From: Pseudomonas sp. C1C7
Lineage (GTDB): Bacteria; Pseudomonadota; Gammaproteobacteria; Pseudomonadales; Pseudomonadaceae
NCBI RefSeq assembly: GCF_013359595.1
Contig: NZ_JABFMP010000022.1
Span: 51,007 to 115,006 of the forward strand
Direction of reading: 5' to 3'
Length of the DNA stretch: 64,000 nucleotides
The notes below the pieces were generated by a model. The model saw only the letters and a list, made by a program, of their open reading frames with translations. It searched no databases and was not told the DNA's origin. Positions 18,356-26,633 of this stretch are shown here, piece by piece (the stretch's first letter is position 1; each line of letters opens with the position of its first letter). Made by a program: the position numbers and the translations under genes.

Positions 18356-19171
18356 TCAGCCCGCGGATTGTTTGGCCTTGGCGCGCATCTTGTCGGCCAT
18401 GACGGTCATTTCGTTGTACAGCAGCTGCGGGTTCTTCTGCTTGAGCGCCCAGGCCATGCGGCCCTGTTCGTGGGGCAGGATCATGAACTCGCCGGCGGCG
18501 ACCTGCTGGTAGATGTAGTCGGCGATATCGGCCGCGGTGATGGGCGAGCTTTCCAGCAACTTGCCGACCTGGGCCTTCATGGCCGGGGTCGGGCCGCGGA
18601 ACGAATCGAGCAGGTTGGTCTGGAAGAACGACGGGCACACCACGTGCACGCCCACTTCCTGGTGCGCCAGCTCGATCAGCAGGCTCTCCGACAGCGCCAC
18701 CACACCGGCCTTGGCCACGTTGTAGTTGCTCATCGCCGGGCCTTGCATCAGTGCCGCCATGGACGCGATGTTGATGATCTTGCCCTTGCTCTTTTCCAGC
18801 AGCGGCAGGAAGGCCTTGCAGCCCTTGACCACGCCCATCAGGTTGATCGCGATCTGCCAGTCCCAGTCTTCCAGGGACAATTCGCTGAAAAACCCGCCCG
18901 ACGCCACACCGGCGTTGTTGACGATCACATCGATGCCGCCGAACTTCGATTCGCACGCCTGGGCGAAAGCGGTCAGCTGGCTGTAGTCGCGCACGTCGCA
19001 ACGCTGGATAAACCCGTCACCGCCGGCCTCGCGTACCCGTTTCAGCGTTTCCTGAAGGCCCGGCTCGCTGACATCGGACAAGGCCAGCTGCCAGCCTTCG
19101 CGGGCCCAGCGCAGCGCGATTTCGCGACCCAGGCCAGAGCCCGCACCAGTGATCATCATGCGATTTTGCAT
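18356..19171 (-). CDS. Short-chain dehydrogenase/reductase
   Basis: A 271-residue SDR with the cofactor loop TGAGSGLG near the N-terminus, the NNAGVA structural motif, the catalytic Ser in IASMAAL and the Tyr/Lys pair in SNYNVAKAG. It is an NAD(P)-dependent oxidoreductase of unknown substrate; the Ala/Gly-rich loop without an obvious Asp leaves NAD versus NADP preference open. The ATG at 19171 (MQNRMMITGAG) gives a standard N-terminus; the longer frame from 19237 adds an unconserved leader. A basic C-terminal tail (MRAKAKQSAG) is seen. Confidence 0.9.
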   Translation of the reverse strand: MQNRMMITGAGSGLGREIALRWAREGWQLALSDVSEPGLQETLKRVREAGGDGFIQRCDVRDYSQLTAFAQACESKFGGIDVIVNNAGVASGGFFSELSLEDWDWQIAINLMGVVKGCKAFLPLLEKSKGKIINIASMAALMQGPAMSNYNVAKAGVVALSESLLIELAHQEVGVHVVCPSFFQTNLLDSFRGPTPAMKAQVGKLLESSPITAADIADYIYQQVAAGEFMILPHEQGRMAWALKQKNPQLLYNEMTVMADKMRAKAKQSAG

Positions 19172-19446
19172 AGCAGACAGCCTTGTTGTTCCGGGGAAGA
19201 TGCGCCTCAGTGTAGCGAAGGATATTGCCCGACCCACGCTCCATCAGATTGCTGAATGGCCCGAGCAAAACGCCGGTAACTAGCGCTTGCGCAACGAAAT
19301 AATCCGATGTTCGAAAAACATGAAAAAAACTTGGAATTTTCTTCCAGGCGCAGCAGTCGGAAACTTTAAGCAGCTCGAATTAATTGCATTCCTGCTGACC
19401 ATTAACGACTAGGTCATTCCTGACTACTTACAGCAAGGAAATAGAC

Positions 19447-19599
19447 ATGGGCACAATTCTACTCATCATCCTGATCCTGTTACTGATCGGTGGTCTGCCG
19501 GTCTTCCCGCACTCTAGAAGTTGGGGTTACGGCCCGTCCGGTATCATCGGCGTGGTGTTGGTAGTGATATTGATCCTGTTGTTACTCGGCAAGATATGA
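19447..19599 (+). CDS. DUF3309 family hydrophobic miniprotein
   Basis: A 50-residue reading frame from the ATG at 19447 to the TGA at 19597-19599, with AAGGA about nine bases upstream. It consists of two hydrophobic stretches (GTILLIILILLLIGG and GIIGVVLVVILILLLL) around a short polar hinge (PHSRSWGYGPS), the layout of DUF3309 proteins. It is likely a small inner-membrane hairpin; family members are often stress related, but the function is unknown. A strong bidirectional terminator follows. The 275 bases upstream hold no other gene; AT-rich stretches there could contain its promoter. Confidence 0.85.
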   Translation: MGTILLIILILLLIGGLPVFPHSRSWGYGPSGIIGVVLVVILILLLLGKI

Positions 19600-19612
19600 A
19601 GTTTCGACCGGC

Positions 19613-19646
19613 AAAAAAAAGAGGCCCTGCAAAGGGCCTCTTTTTT
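19613..19646. terminator. Bidirectional rho-independent terminator
   Basis: Stem GAGGCCC/GGGCCTC with a short loop (19621-19640) is flanked by an A-run on the left and T6 on the right, so it serves both the DUF3309 gene (+) and the LtaS-like gene (-). Confidence 0.93.
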
Positions 19647-19660
19647 ATGGGTGACGCTAT

Positions 19661-21760
19661 TTAGTCCGGCTTGCCGTCGATCACACCGGCGGTGTTATCG
19701 ATCAGGCTCTTGGTCGCCGTTTGCAGGAACGATTCCAGCTTGGTGCGCATCTCGGCGGTACGCGGTGCATCCGGGATGACCTCGGCGTGAGGCTTGGCGC
19801 CCAGCTCGTAGGCGTACATCTTCGGTGCCATGTCCTTGTCCTTCGGCAGGACCAGGATCTGGTCGGCGGTGATGATGGCCGTGGTCTGCTCGCTACCCGA
19901 TGGCTTGATCACGCCGAAACCGGTGTCGCCTTCCGGCAGGTTGAGCAGGTCGCGACCCCAGCACTGGTGACGCACTTCCCCGCCGATGCGGCCCATGATG
20001 GTCGGCACGATGTCGACCTGGGTGCCGACGGTGTGGTCGAGCTTGCCGAACTTTTCCTGGATGCCCGGTGCAATCATCAGCATCGGTACGTTGAAACGAC
20101 CCAGGTCCATTTCGGTGATCTGACGCTCGTTGCCGAAGCCGTGGTCGCCGACGATGACGAACAGGGTTTCCTTGAAGTAAGGCTCCTTGCGGGCCTTCTC
20201 GAAGAACTGACCCAGCGCCCAATCCGAGTAGCGCATGGCGGTCAGGTGCTCGTTGAGGCTGCCGCGATCGGTCACGCGCTCGACCGGCAATGGCGTCGGC
20301 AAGGCATACGGGGTGTGATTGGACAGGGTTTGCAGCAAGGCATAGAACGGTTTCTTGTCCTTGCCGTCGCGGGCTTTGAGCTCTTGCAAACCACGGTCGA
20401 ACATGTCCTGGTCGGACACGCCCCAGGTCGGGTCGGAGAACACCGGGTTAACGAAGTCGTTACGACCGACGAAGTTGGTCATGCCCTGGTTGCTGAAGAA
20501 GCCCGACTGGTTGTCCCAGGCGAAGTCGCCGTTGTAGACGTAGACGTCGTCGTAGTCGCGGGCGCTGAGCAGCTGCGGCAGGCCCGACAGTTTGTGGCTG
20601 CCTTCAGGCGTCTGCATCAGGTACTCGAAGCCCGGCAGGTTCGGGAAGCACGCCATGGTGGCGAACATGCCCTGGTGGGTGTGGGTACCGTTGGAGAAGA
20701 AGCGGTCGAACAGCAGGCCTTCCTGGGACAGCTTGTCCAGGTAAGGCGTGATGTTGCCCGGACCGCCCAGCACGCCCACCGAGTGACCGGCCATGCTTTC
20801 CATCAGGATCACGACAACGTTCTTGATCGGCAGGGTCTTGTCGGCCGGCGGCGTGTAGTCGCGACGTACCGCGGCGGTCTCGCCGTCCACCAGTTTGTCG
20901 TCCTTCATCAGCAGCATGTCGCGCACGGTCTGCTGCGCCATCGGCTGTGGCAGCGTGGCTTTCCAGATGTTGTCGCGGTCTTCGGACATCCGGCTCTTCG
21001 CCGCCGCCACCAGCGACAGCGTGCCGTTGAGGCCCAACTGGTTGGCGAAGTTGGAATCGGTGGTATAGACGTCACCCCAACGCATCGGCGGGCCCTGACG
21101 CAGAGTGCCACGGGCGGCGACCACACAGATCAGCAGGCAGACCACGAACACCGCGACACGGGTGTACCAGGGGGCAACCTGACGAGCGCCGATGCTGCCG
21201 CCGCTGAATGGACCGCGTGGACGGGTCGCGCGATCGGCGCCCTTGAATGCCAGGCTGAGGATCCAGGTCCCCACGGCCCACGCCAACAGGTAGCGAACCA
21301 CCGGGAAACCGTACCAGAGCATGCTCATCACGGTTTTCGGGTCTTCCTTCACATACTGGAAGACCAGGCCGTTGAGGCGCTGGTGGAACTCACGGTAGAA
21401 GTCCATCTCCATCAGGCCCAGGAACAGCGCGATGCTGGAAGCCACCGTCAGCCAGAAACGGAAAAAACCGCGCGCCGCCATGGCCCGGGCGCTGAACAGT
21501 GCCAGCAGCAACGGAATGCTGAGGTACACCACCAGACGCAGGTCGAAACGCAGGCCGTTGGCGAACGCTTCGACAAAGGTCGAGGCCGGCGTGTCGAGAA
21601 TCATCTCGCGGTTGTAGACCAGCAGCGCGAGGCGCAGCAGGCTGAACATGACCATCATGATCAGGGCACACAACAACGTGTAGGCCAGATGCGATTTGAC
21701 GGTCGGTTGCAGCAGGCGACTAGAAGCTCGCTGCTGATTCAGGGCGTCCGGAATTGCCAT
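19661..21760 (-). CDS. LTA synthase-like membrane sulfatase/phosphoglycerol transferase family protein
   Basis: A 699-residue protein with about five N-terminal membrane helices (to about residue 215) and a periplasmic alkaline-phosphatase-fold domain of the sulfatase type. Metal-site features are visible: the start of the fold VVILMESMAG, a candidate catalytic Thr in SNGTHTHQG, and IVGDHGFGN near the end. Gram-positive LtaS polymerises glycerol phosphate; in Gram-negative bacteria the family modifies glycans such as periplasmic glucans, or its role is unknown. The ATG at 21760 starts a cytoplasmic leader (MAIPDALNQQRASSRLL) before helix 1. It is monocistronic, with terminators on its 3' side. 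Confidence 0.85.
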   Translation of the reverse strand: MAIPDALNQQRASSRLLQPTVKSHLAYTLLCALIMMVMFSLLRLALLVYNREMILDTPASTFVEAFANGLRFDLRLVVYLSIPLLLALFSARAMAARGFFRFWLTVASSIALFLGLMEMDFYREFHQRLNGLVFQYVKEDPKTVMSMLWYGFPVVRYLLAWAVGTWILSLAFKGADRATRPRGPFSGGSIGARQVAPWYTRVAVFVVCLLICVVAARGTLRQGPPMRWGDVYTTDSNFANQLGLNGTLSLVAAAKSRMSEDRDNIWKATLPQPMAQQTVRDMLLMKDDKLVDGETAAVRRDYTPPADKTLPIKNVVVILMESMAGHSVGVLGGPGNITPYLDKLSQEGLLFDRFFSNGTHTHQGMFATMACFPNLPGFEYLMQTPEGSHKLSGLPQLLSARDYDDVYVYNGDFAWDNQSGFFSNQGMTNFVGRNDFVNPVFSDPTWGVSDQDMFDRGLQELKARDGKDKKPFYALLQTLSNHTPYALPTPLPVERVTDRGSLNEHLTAMRYSDWALGQFFEKARKEPYFKETLFVIVGDHGFGNERQITEMDLGRFNVPMLMIAPGIQEKFGKLDHTVGTQVDIVPTIMGRIGGEVRHQCWGRDLLNLPEGDTGFGVIKPSGSEQTTAIITADQILVLPKDKDMAPKMYAYELGAKPHAEVIPDAPRTAEMRTKLESFLQTATKSLIDNTAGVIDGKPD

Positions 21761-22154
21761 GTCGTTTTAGGACCCATTGGAAGTTTAAGTTCGAATACAG
21801 CTGCGCCTGCCCTCTATCGGCCAACTACCTGGCCCCGGGGTTTGCGCGGTGCGCAAATGTTGCACGATCAAACGTGGCAATGCCATTGATTACTGTTCGA
21901 TCACGCCAACGCGCGCGAATTGTCTGGGAGGTGTTGTGAAAATTTCGTACAGCGAATATTCGGAAACACAATAAAGGCATCGAGCTGAATGCCGCCTGAT
22001 TGCGAGGCGGTTTGCGTGATGTCTGCGGGAGAAACCAGGAACCGTGTAGGAGCTGTAGAGTGCAACGAGGCTGCGATCTTTTGATTTTTAAAAGCAAGAT
22101 CAAAAGATCGCGAGCAGGCTCACTCCCACAGGTTATGCAGGAGCTAAACGCCGA
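21761..22154. other. Gene-free stretch between the LtaS-like gene and the START gene
   Basis: No credible reading frame is present. It should contain the promoter of the LtaS-like gene on the minus strand. A small hairpin lies at about 21991-22011 (GCCGCCT/AGGCGGT), without a T-run. A degenerate REP-like inverted repeat occupies 22044-22132. Confidence 0.6.
22044..22132. repeat. Degenerate REP-like inverted repeat (GGCTGCGATCTTTTGAT family)
   Basis: GATCTTTTGAT and ATCAAAAGATC around 22075-22110 pair perfectly, but the outer arms are a mixture of the GTAGGAGCTG type on the left and the GAGCAGGCTCACTCCCACAGG type on the right. It lies at the 3' side of the START gene. Confidence 0.65.
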
Positions 22155-22760
22155 TCACTTCTCCGCCAACGCCTTCAGATTTTTCAGAGTATTGAACGGC
22201 GCATCAACCACAAACTTGTTGGCCACCATCGAAGGCACGCTACCACCCGGCTCGGTGTGCACCTGATAAGTCACGCGAACCTTGTCACCCAACGGCTCGA
22301 ACTTCCAGAAACCGTCAACCTTGGTCACCCGCACAAAGCCCTTCTCTTCAGGAATGTACTTCGGCACGCCTTCGAGCTTGCGGGTCAGGCTGCCGTCGGC
22401 GCCTTCAGTGGTGGTGACATGCAACACCGAATCACGCGCAGTCACCGGCCACGGTGTATTGAATTGGGTATAGGTCCAGCTCTGATCACCTTCGTGCTTG
22501 AGCAACTTCTGGGTCTTGCATTCGTGAATCCAGGCACAGGCGCCAGCCACGTCATCCTGCAGGGCACGCAGTTTGGCCACGGTGGTCTTCATCAGGGTGA
22601 CGCCCTGATAAGCCTTGTAATCGGAACCGGCCACCTCACTCAGGGACACCTTGATGCCGTCTTCATTCTTGGCTTCCTTCCAATCCTCGGCCTGGGCAAC
22701 CGAAGTGGCCAGAACCGCCGTCAACCCACACAACACAGCCAAACGATGCAGCGAACCCAT
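22155..22760 (-). CDS. Exported START domain protein
   Basis: A 201-residue protein with an N-terminal signal peptide (LHRLAVLCGLTAVLATSVAQAED) followed by a START-fold lipid-binding domain (WTYTQFNTPWPVTARDSVLH and GFWKFEPLGDKVRVTYQVHTEPGG are typical segments, given here only in part). START domains bind hydrophobic ligands in a deep cavity; bacterial periplasmic members are common in Pseudomonas but have no firm ligand. The ATG at 22760 follows AAGGAA; the longer frame to 22826 is not supported. It precedes no close gene; the YkgJ gene lies 41 bases upstream in the same direction. Confidence 0.87.
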   Translation of the reverse strand: MGSLHRLAVLCGLTAVLATSVAQAEDWKEAKNEDGIKVSLSEVAGSDYKAYQGVTLMKTTVAKLRALQDDVAGACAWIHECKTQKLLKHEGDQSWTYTQFNTPWPVTARDSVLHVTTTEGADGSLTRKLEGVPKYIPEEKGFVRVTKVDGFWKFEPLGDKVRVTYQVHTEPGGSVPSMVANKFVVDAPFNTLKNLKALAEK

Positions 22761-22801
22761 AGTTATATTCCTTGTTGTTGAAGTTCCGTTCGTTGAACAC
22801 A

Positions 22802-23056
22802 TCACGCCGCGGTCATCTGCTCCCACCAGCCAATCAACCGGATGGCTTCTTCACTGCTGCTGCCGCACACCTCGACGTCCGCCTTGAATCCTGAGCACAC
22901 CGCCGGGCGCTCGGGCTGACCGAAAATATTGCACAGGTTTTCGGCAGACAATTGCACACAACGTTCCCCGGCGGCTTTGCCCATGGGCATGCCGGGAATG
23001 GCGGAACTGATGGATGGGGCAATGCAACAGGCGCCACAGCCCTCACGGCATTTCAT
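22802..23056 (-). CDS. YkgJ family cysteine cluster protein
   Basis: An 84-residue protein with the conserved Cys pattern CREGCGACC near the N-terminus, then GERCVQL, NLCNIFGQPERPAVC and a late Cys. This pattern is the CxxxCxxCC zinc/iron chelating cluster of YkgJ proteins, of unknown function. The start is the ATG at 23056. It lies upstream of the START gene in the same direction with a 41-base gap, so the two may form an operon. Confidence 0.9.
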   Translation of the reverse strand: MKCREGCGACCIAPSISSAIPGMPMGKAAGERCVQLSAENLCNIFGQPERPAVCSGFKADVEVCGSSSEEAIRLIGWWEQMTAA

Positions 23057-23219
23057 GACGACAAGCTCCTCGCGACGGGCGATGTGTTAAAGGACGGGGC
23101 ACAGAGTAACCGCTTAAACAGTTGTTTTAAATTACCGTACCACAGGTTTTTCGCTGCAAACGGGCGTGACCGGGCAGTCTCCGACAAAGCGTCTATCACG
23201 CGGCTCACGAACGGGGCAA

Positions 23220-23720
23220 TCAGCGCTTGAATTCGAACTCGAGCGCCGCACCATCGACTTCATGACGCTCCTCATTGCGCAGTTGCAGCTGCATTTCGTT
23301 GCTGATCAGGCGTCCGTTGAGTTGAAACTGGCTGTTGCCCTTTTCTCCGAACATCTGCGGCAACACCGGATCGTGCTTGGGCAAAGGGACGGTGCCGACG
23401 GGGTCCAGATCCTCGACCATGTCCCGGGGCAGGCTCAAGTCGATGTTGGCGGGAGGGAGCTGGGTCTTCACTACCTCGCTGGCCGGTTTGGACTTGGAGG
23501 CGATCGGTGGACGCTTCTTGACCGCCGCGGCAGGCTTTTTGGCCGACGCGGCTTTCTTTGCGGAGGTGCTTTTGGAAGGTGTGGCTTTGGCGGGTGAGGC
23601 TTTCTTCGACGTCGTGCTGGCCGCCGGTTTGTCCTGAGCGGATGCAGCCTGGACAGCAATCGGCTGAAGGCCCACTGACAGGCAGATCAATAACCAAGCG
23701 GCGGGAAGAATGGGTTTCAT
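23220..23720 (-). CDS. Exported protein with Lys/Ala/Pro-rich linker, function unknown
   Basis: A 166-residue protein. The start chosen (23720) gives a signal peptide (MKPILPAAWLLICLSVGLQPIAVQAAS, cleavage likely after VQA). Next is a low-complexity linker of Lys, Ala, Ser, Pro and Thr (about 35-80) that resembles histone-like or IF-2-like linkers. A folded C-terminal part follows, with PRDMVEDL, PVLPQMFGEKG and NEMQLQLRNEERHEVDGAALEFEF. I do not recognise a domain. A positively charged periplasmic linker would suit contact with DNA, LPS or peptidoglycan, but that is inference only. Confidence 0.75.
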   Translation of the reverse strand: MKPILPAAWLLICLSVGLQPIAVQAASAQDKPAASTTSKKASPAKATPSKSTSAKKAASAKKPAAAVKKRPPIASKSKPASEVVKTQLPPANIDLSLPRDMVEDLDPVGTVPLPKHDPVLPQMFGEKGNSQFQLNGRLISNEMQLQLRNEERHEVDGAALEFEFKR

Positions 23721-23818
23721 GGACTGAACGACGCACGGGCGAAAACGACAGAGAGGCCATATGCTCGCCTGTTGCACGAGACAAGACAAGTGTGGACAGG
23801 CAAACCCCGCCCACAGCG

Positions 23819-25258
23819 TCAAAAGCCCAGGGCCGTCTCCTGGCAAAGCTGCGTGGCGAGCATGCCCAACGTCATCAAGGCACGCTCGGCCTCACGGTTC
23901 CACGGGATGCCGCAGTTGAGCCGGATACAGTGGTTGAACTGCTCGGTATTACTGAAGATCAGCCCCGGCGCAATGCTGATGCCCTGCTGCAAGGCCCGCA
24001 CATGCAGTTCCTGGGTATTGACCCTTCCCGGCAGGCTGACCCACAAGATGAATCCACCGGTCGGGCGGGTCATCTGCGTGCCTTCGGGGAAATACTGCTG
24101 CACCGCCAACTGGAAGGCGCTGAGATTCTTGCGGTATTCCTGACGGATGTAGCGCAAGTGCCGGTCGTACCCGCCGTTCTCCAGATAGGCGGCAATGCCC
24201 ATCTGCGTGACGCTGCAGGCCGAATGGGTGCTGAAGGTCTGCAAACGCTGGATTTCCTGCTGGAACTTGCCGGCGATCATCCAGCCGATCCGCACACCCG
24301 GCGACAGGGTTTTCGAGAAACTGGAGCAATAGATCACCCGGTCCAGCCGGTCATAGGCCTTGAGCGCCTTCGTGCGCCCCTGCTCGAACATCAGTTCGCC
24401 GTAGATATCGTCCTCGACGATCTGAATGTCGAAATCCGACGCCAGGCGCAACAACTGTTTCTGCCGCTCCTCGGGCATGGTGCCGCCCAGGGGATTGCTC
24501 AGGCGTGTAGTCAGCACCAGCGCCTTGATCGACCACTGATTGGCCGCCAGTTGCAGGGCTTCCAGACTCATGCCGGTGGCCGGATCACTGGGGATTTCGA
24601 TGACCTTGAGCCCCAGCAGATCGGCCAGTTGCAGCAAACCGTAATAGGTTGGCGATTCGGCAGCGATCAGATCCCCAGGGCGGGTCAGGACCCGCAAGGA
24701 CATCTGCAAGGCATCGACACAACCGTGGGTGATCACCACTTCCGACGGATCGACCACCACCCCGGCATCGCGCATGCGGATCGCCACCTGCCGGCGCAGT
24801 GGCTCGAAACCCGGGCTGAACATGTAACTGAATGCACGAGGACTGTGGAAACGGGTGACTTTGGCCAACTGCTGATGCAGCGCCCGAACCGGCAAGTAGT
24901 CGACGCTCGGAACCGCCGCGCCCAGAGGAAACACCCCTTCGCGACGGGACTCGACCAGTACCTGCTGAATGATGCTGCTACGCGTGACCAGGCCGGGACG
25001 CTCGACCCGGGCGATGTCCGGAGTCTGCGCGGTCAGGGCCGGCGTCTGGTGTACGTAGTAACCCGACTGCGGACGGGCGCGGATCAGGCCCTGATCCTCG
25101 AGGTTGGCATAGGCCTGCAGAACCGTGGCATGGCTGACGTTGAGCTGCGAACTCATCTTGCGCACCGAAGGCACGCGCTCTCCCGGTTGATAGACGCCGC
25201 GACGGATGTCTTCAGCCAGTTGCTGAGCAATACGTTGATAGAGCAAGAGGTTGGTCAT
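23819..25258 (-). CDS. MocR-family regulator (GntR HTH + PLP aminotransferase fold)
   Basis: A 479-residue MocR/PdxR-type protein. Residues 1-75 form a GntR winged helix (GERVPSVRKMSSQLNVSHAT). The remaining part is a fold-type I aminotransferase domain with the PLP lysine in CSSFSKTLSPGVRIGW and the usual NPLGGTMP loop. Such regulators sense PLP-linked or amino-compound ligands. The gene has no divergent partner: the bases upstream hold only its promoter and the terminator of the next operon, so the target gene is probably elsewhere or is itself. Five or more ACTGT/ACAGT motifs lie just upstream (25300-25390). Confidence 0.92.
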   Translation of the reverse strand: MTNLLLYQRIAQQLAEDIRRGVYQPGERVPSVRKMSSQLNVSHATVLQAYANLEDQGLIRARPQSGYYVHQTPALTAQTPDIARVERPGLVTRSSIIQQVLVESRREGVFPLGAAVPSVDYLPVRALHQQLAKVTRFHSPRAFSYMFSPGFEPLRRQVAIRMRDAGVVVDPSEVVITHGCVDALQMSLRVLTRPGDLIAAESPTYYGLLQLADLLGLKVIEIPSDPATGMSLEALQLAANQWSIKALVLTTRLSNPLGGTMPEERQKQLLRLASDFDIQIVEDDIYGELMFEQGRTKALKAYDRLDRVIYCSSFSKTLSPGVRIGWMIAGKFQQEIQRLQTFSTHSACSVTQMGIAAYLENGGYDRHLRYIRQEYRKNLSAFQLAVQQYFPEGTQMTRPTGGFILWVSLPGRVNTQELHVRALQQGISIAPGLIFSNTEQFNHCIRLNCGIPWNREAERALMTLGMLATQLCQETALGF

Positions 25259-25299
25259 GACGCAGCACTCGGTTTCACAGGCATTTTATTCTTGTGGGA

Positions 25300-25390
25300 A
25301 ACGATACCGTAACAGTTCGTAAGTGTACTGGGACAGTTACCACAATAGTCGACCATACAGTGCAGTGTCAGCAAAAAACTGTACTGTTCT
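25300..25390 (-). promoter_or_regulatory. Cluster of ACAGT/ACTGT motifs upstream of the MocR gene
   Basis: ACAGT occurs at 25312, 25333 and 25357, GCAGT at 25362, and ACTGT at 25378 and 25383, all in the 90 bases ahead of the MocR start. MocR proteins bind repeated short sites, so this is a candidate autoregulatory operator. Confidence 0.45.
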
Positions 25391-25409
25391 GCCAAAGGGT
25401 TGGCAGATA

Positions 25410-25447
25410 CAAAAAAACCCGGCACTGCATGACAGTGCCGGGTTTTC
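25410..25447 (-). terminator. Rho-independent terminator of the OmpA/DUF4398/SBP operon
   Basis: Stem CCCGGCACTG/CAGTGCCGGG with a 4-base loop is followed on the minus strand by a run of T (A-run at 25411-25417 on plus). It lies directly after the OmpA-like gene. Confidence 0.92.
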
Positions 25448-25461
25448 CAGAGACGCAACCC

Positions 25462-26271
25462 TTAGCGGGCGGCGCCGAGCTGGCCTTTTTCGTCGGAGAA
25501 CACGATTTCCACCCGACGGTTCTGCGCACGACCGCGTTCGGAGGCGTTGGCATCCACCGGGTATTCGTCGCCATAACCTTCGACCTGGATGCGCTTGTCG
25601 TCGATCCCCAGGTCCATCAGCACGTCCGCCACCGATTGCGCACGGTCACGGGACAGCTTGAGGTTTTCCTGCTTGCCGCCGGTACTGTCGGCGTAGCCTT
25701 CGATGCGCACCACGCGCTTGGGGTTGAGTTGCAGGAACTGCACGATCTTCAAGACCACGCGGTTGGCCGAGCTTTTCAGTTCCGCCTCACCGGTGTCGAA
25801 CAGCACATCGCCCAAGGTCAGCACCAGGCCGCGGTCGGTCTGGGTGGTGGCCAATGCCATCTGTTCTTCGAGCCATTTGCCTTGCTGTTGCACACTGAGC
25901 AGCTTGGATTCGCGCAAAGCCAGTTGCAGGCGCTGGCGTTCCAGTTCGAGCTTCGCCGCGCGCTCTTCGTTGAGCACCTGATTGGTGTGCTCACGGGCGA
26001 TTTCGCTGTAGCGCTGGCTCAAATAGGCGTAATGCGCCACGTCCGAACCGCTGCCCCAATAGGTGGACAAGCGATCGGCACGGGCCAGGGATTCACCGGC
26101 GCGGATCACGTCCTTGGGCGCGATGCGCAAGACGTTGGAATCTTCCTTGACCTTCTGGAAGTCGGCACCTGCCTGCTGCAACGCCGCTTCACTGTGCTGG
26201 CCGGCGCAGCCATAAAGGCTCGCGCAACCTGCCAGGATCAAACCACCGACAATCTTCGATCCGAAGTTCAT
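25462..26271 (-). CDS. OmpA-family outer membrane lipoprotein
   Basis: A 269-residue lipoprotein. The signal peptide ends in a lipobox (LYGC, Cys at about 22). The N-terminal part is helical and related to DUF4398, with long Glu/Arg/Leu-rich helices (REHTNQVLNEERAAKLELERQR). The C-terminal OmpA domain has LTLGDVLFDTGEAELK, VRIEGYADSTG and LSRDRAQSVADVL, the peptidoglycan-binding core. It therefore should tether the outer membrane to peptidoglycan. The start codon overlaps the stop of the DUF4398 gene by four bases (ATGA), which implies translational coupling. Confidence 0.9.
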   Translation of the reverse strand: MNFGSKIVGGLILAGCASLYGCAGQHSEAALQQAGADFQKVKEDSNVLRIAPKDVIRAGESLARADRLSTYWGSGSDVAHYAYLSQRYSEIAREHTNQVLNEERAAKLELERQRLQLALRESKLLSVQQQGKWLEEQMALATTQTDRGLVLTLGDVLFDTGEAELKSSANRVVLKIVQFLQLNPKRVVRIEGYADSTGGKQENLKLSRDRAQSVADVLMDLGIDDKRIQVEGYGDEYPVDANASERGRAQNRRVEIVFSDEKGQLGAAR

Positions 26272-26624
26272 TGGGCATCTCCCAATTGCTTGCGCAGACG
26301 GGTGATGCGGGTGTTGAGCACGTTGATCTGCTCCTCGCTCTTGAGGGTCAGGACTTTTGCCTCGGCCAGACGCGCATCCAGCTCGGCCTGCTCGGAGCGC
26401 ATGCGCGCGTTCTTGAAGGATTGATCGGCCATGCTGCCCTTGGCGCGGTTGTACTTTTCTTCCGCCAGCTTCATTTCCGGCACATCATCGGCCGTGGCGC
26501 CCACGGCCTTGGCCTGTTCCAGCGCCTTTGCGGTCAGGCGCATCTGTTCGTTGGGTGCCGGATCGGCTGCGCAACCCACCAGAGCCAGTACGGCCAGGGC
26601 AGCGCAAAGAGGTCGAATACTCAC
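26268..26624 (-). CDS. DUF4398 lipoprotein
   Basis: A 118-residue lipoprotein: signal peptide with lipobox VGCA (Cys near 18), then an alpha-helical, charged DUF4398 domain (AKALEQAKAVGATADDVPEMKLAEEKYNRA, partly given) and a coiled-coil C-terminal segment (INVLNTRITRLRKQLGD). It shares this helical type with the N-terminus of the OmpA-like partner encoded after it, so the two proteins could pair in the periplasm. It is ten bases downstream of the solute-binding protein gene. Confidence 0.88.
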   Translation of the reverse strand: MSIRPLCAALAVLALVGCAADPAPNEQMRLTAKALEQAKAVGATADDVPEMKLAEEKYNRAKGSMADQSFKNARMRSEQAELDARLAEAKVLTLKSEEQINVLNTRITRLRKQLGDAQ

Positions 26625-26633
26625 TAAGAATCC

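Noticed and set aside
19300..19446. Possible AlgU-type promoter before the DUF3309 gene (GGAAACTT at about 19370)
   Set aside because: The -35 has an extra A relative to GAACTT and no convincing TCTGA follows at 16-17 bases.
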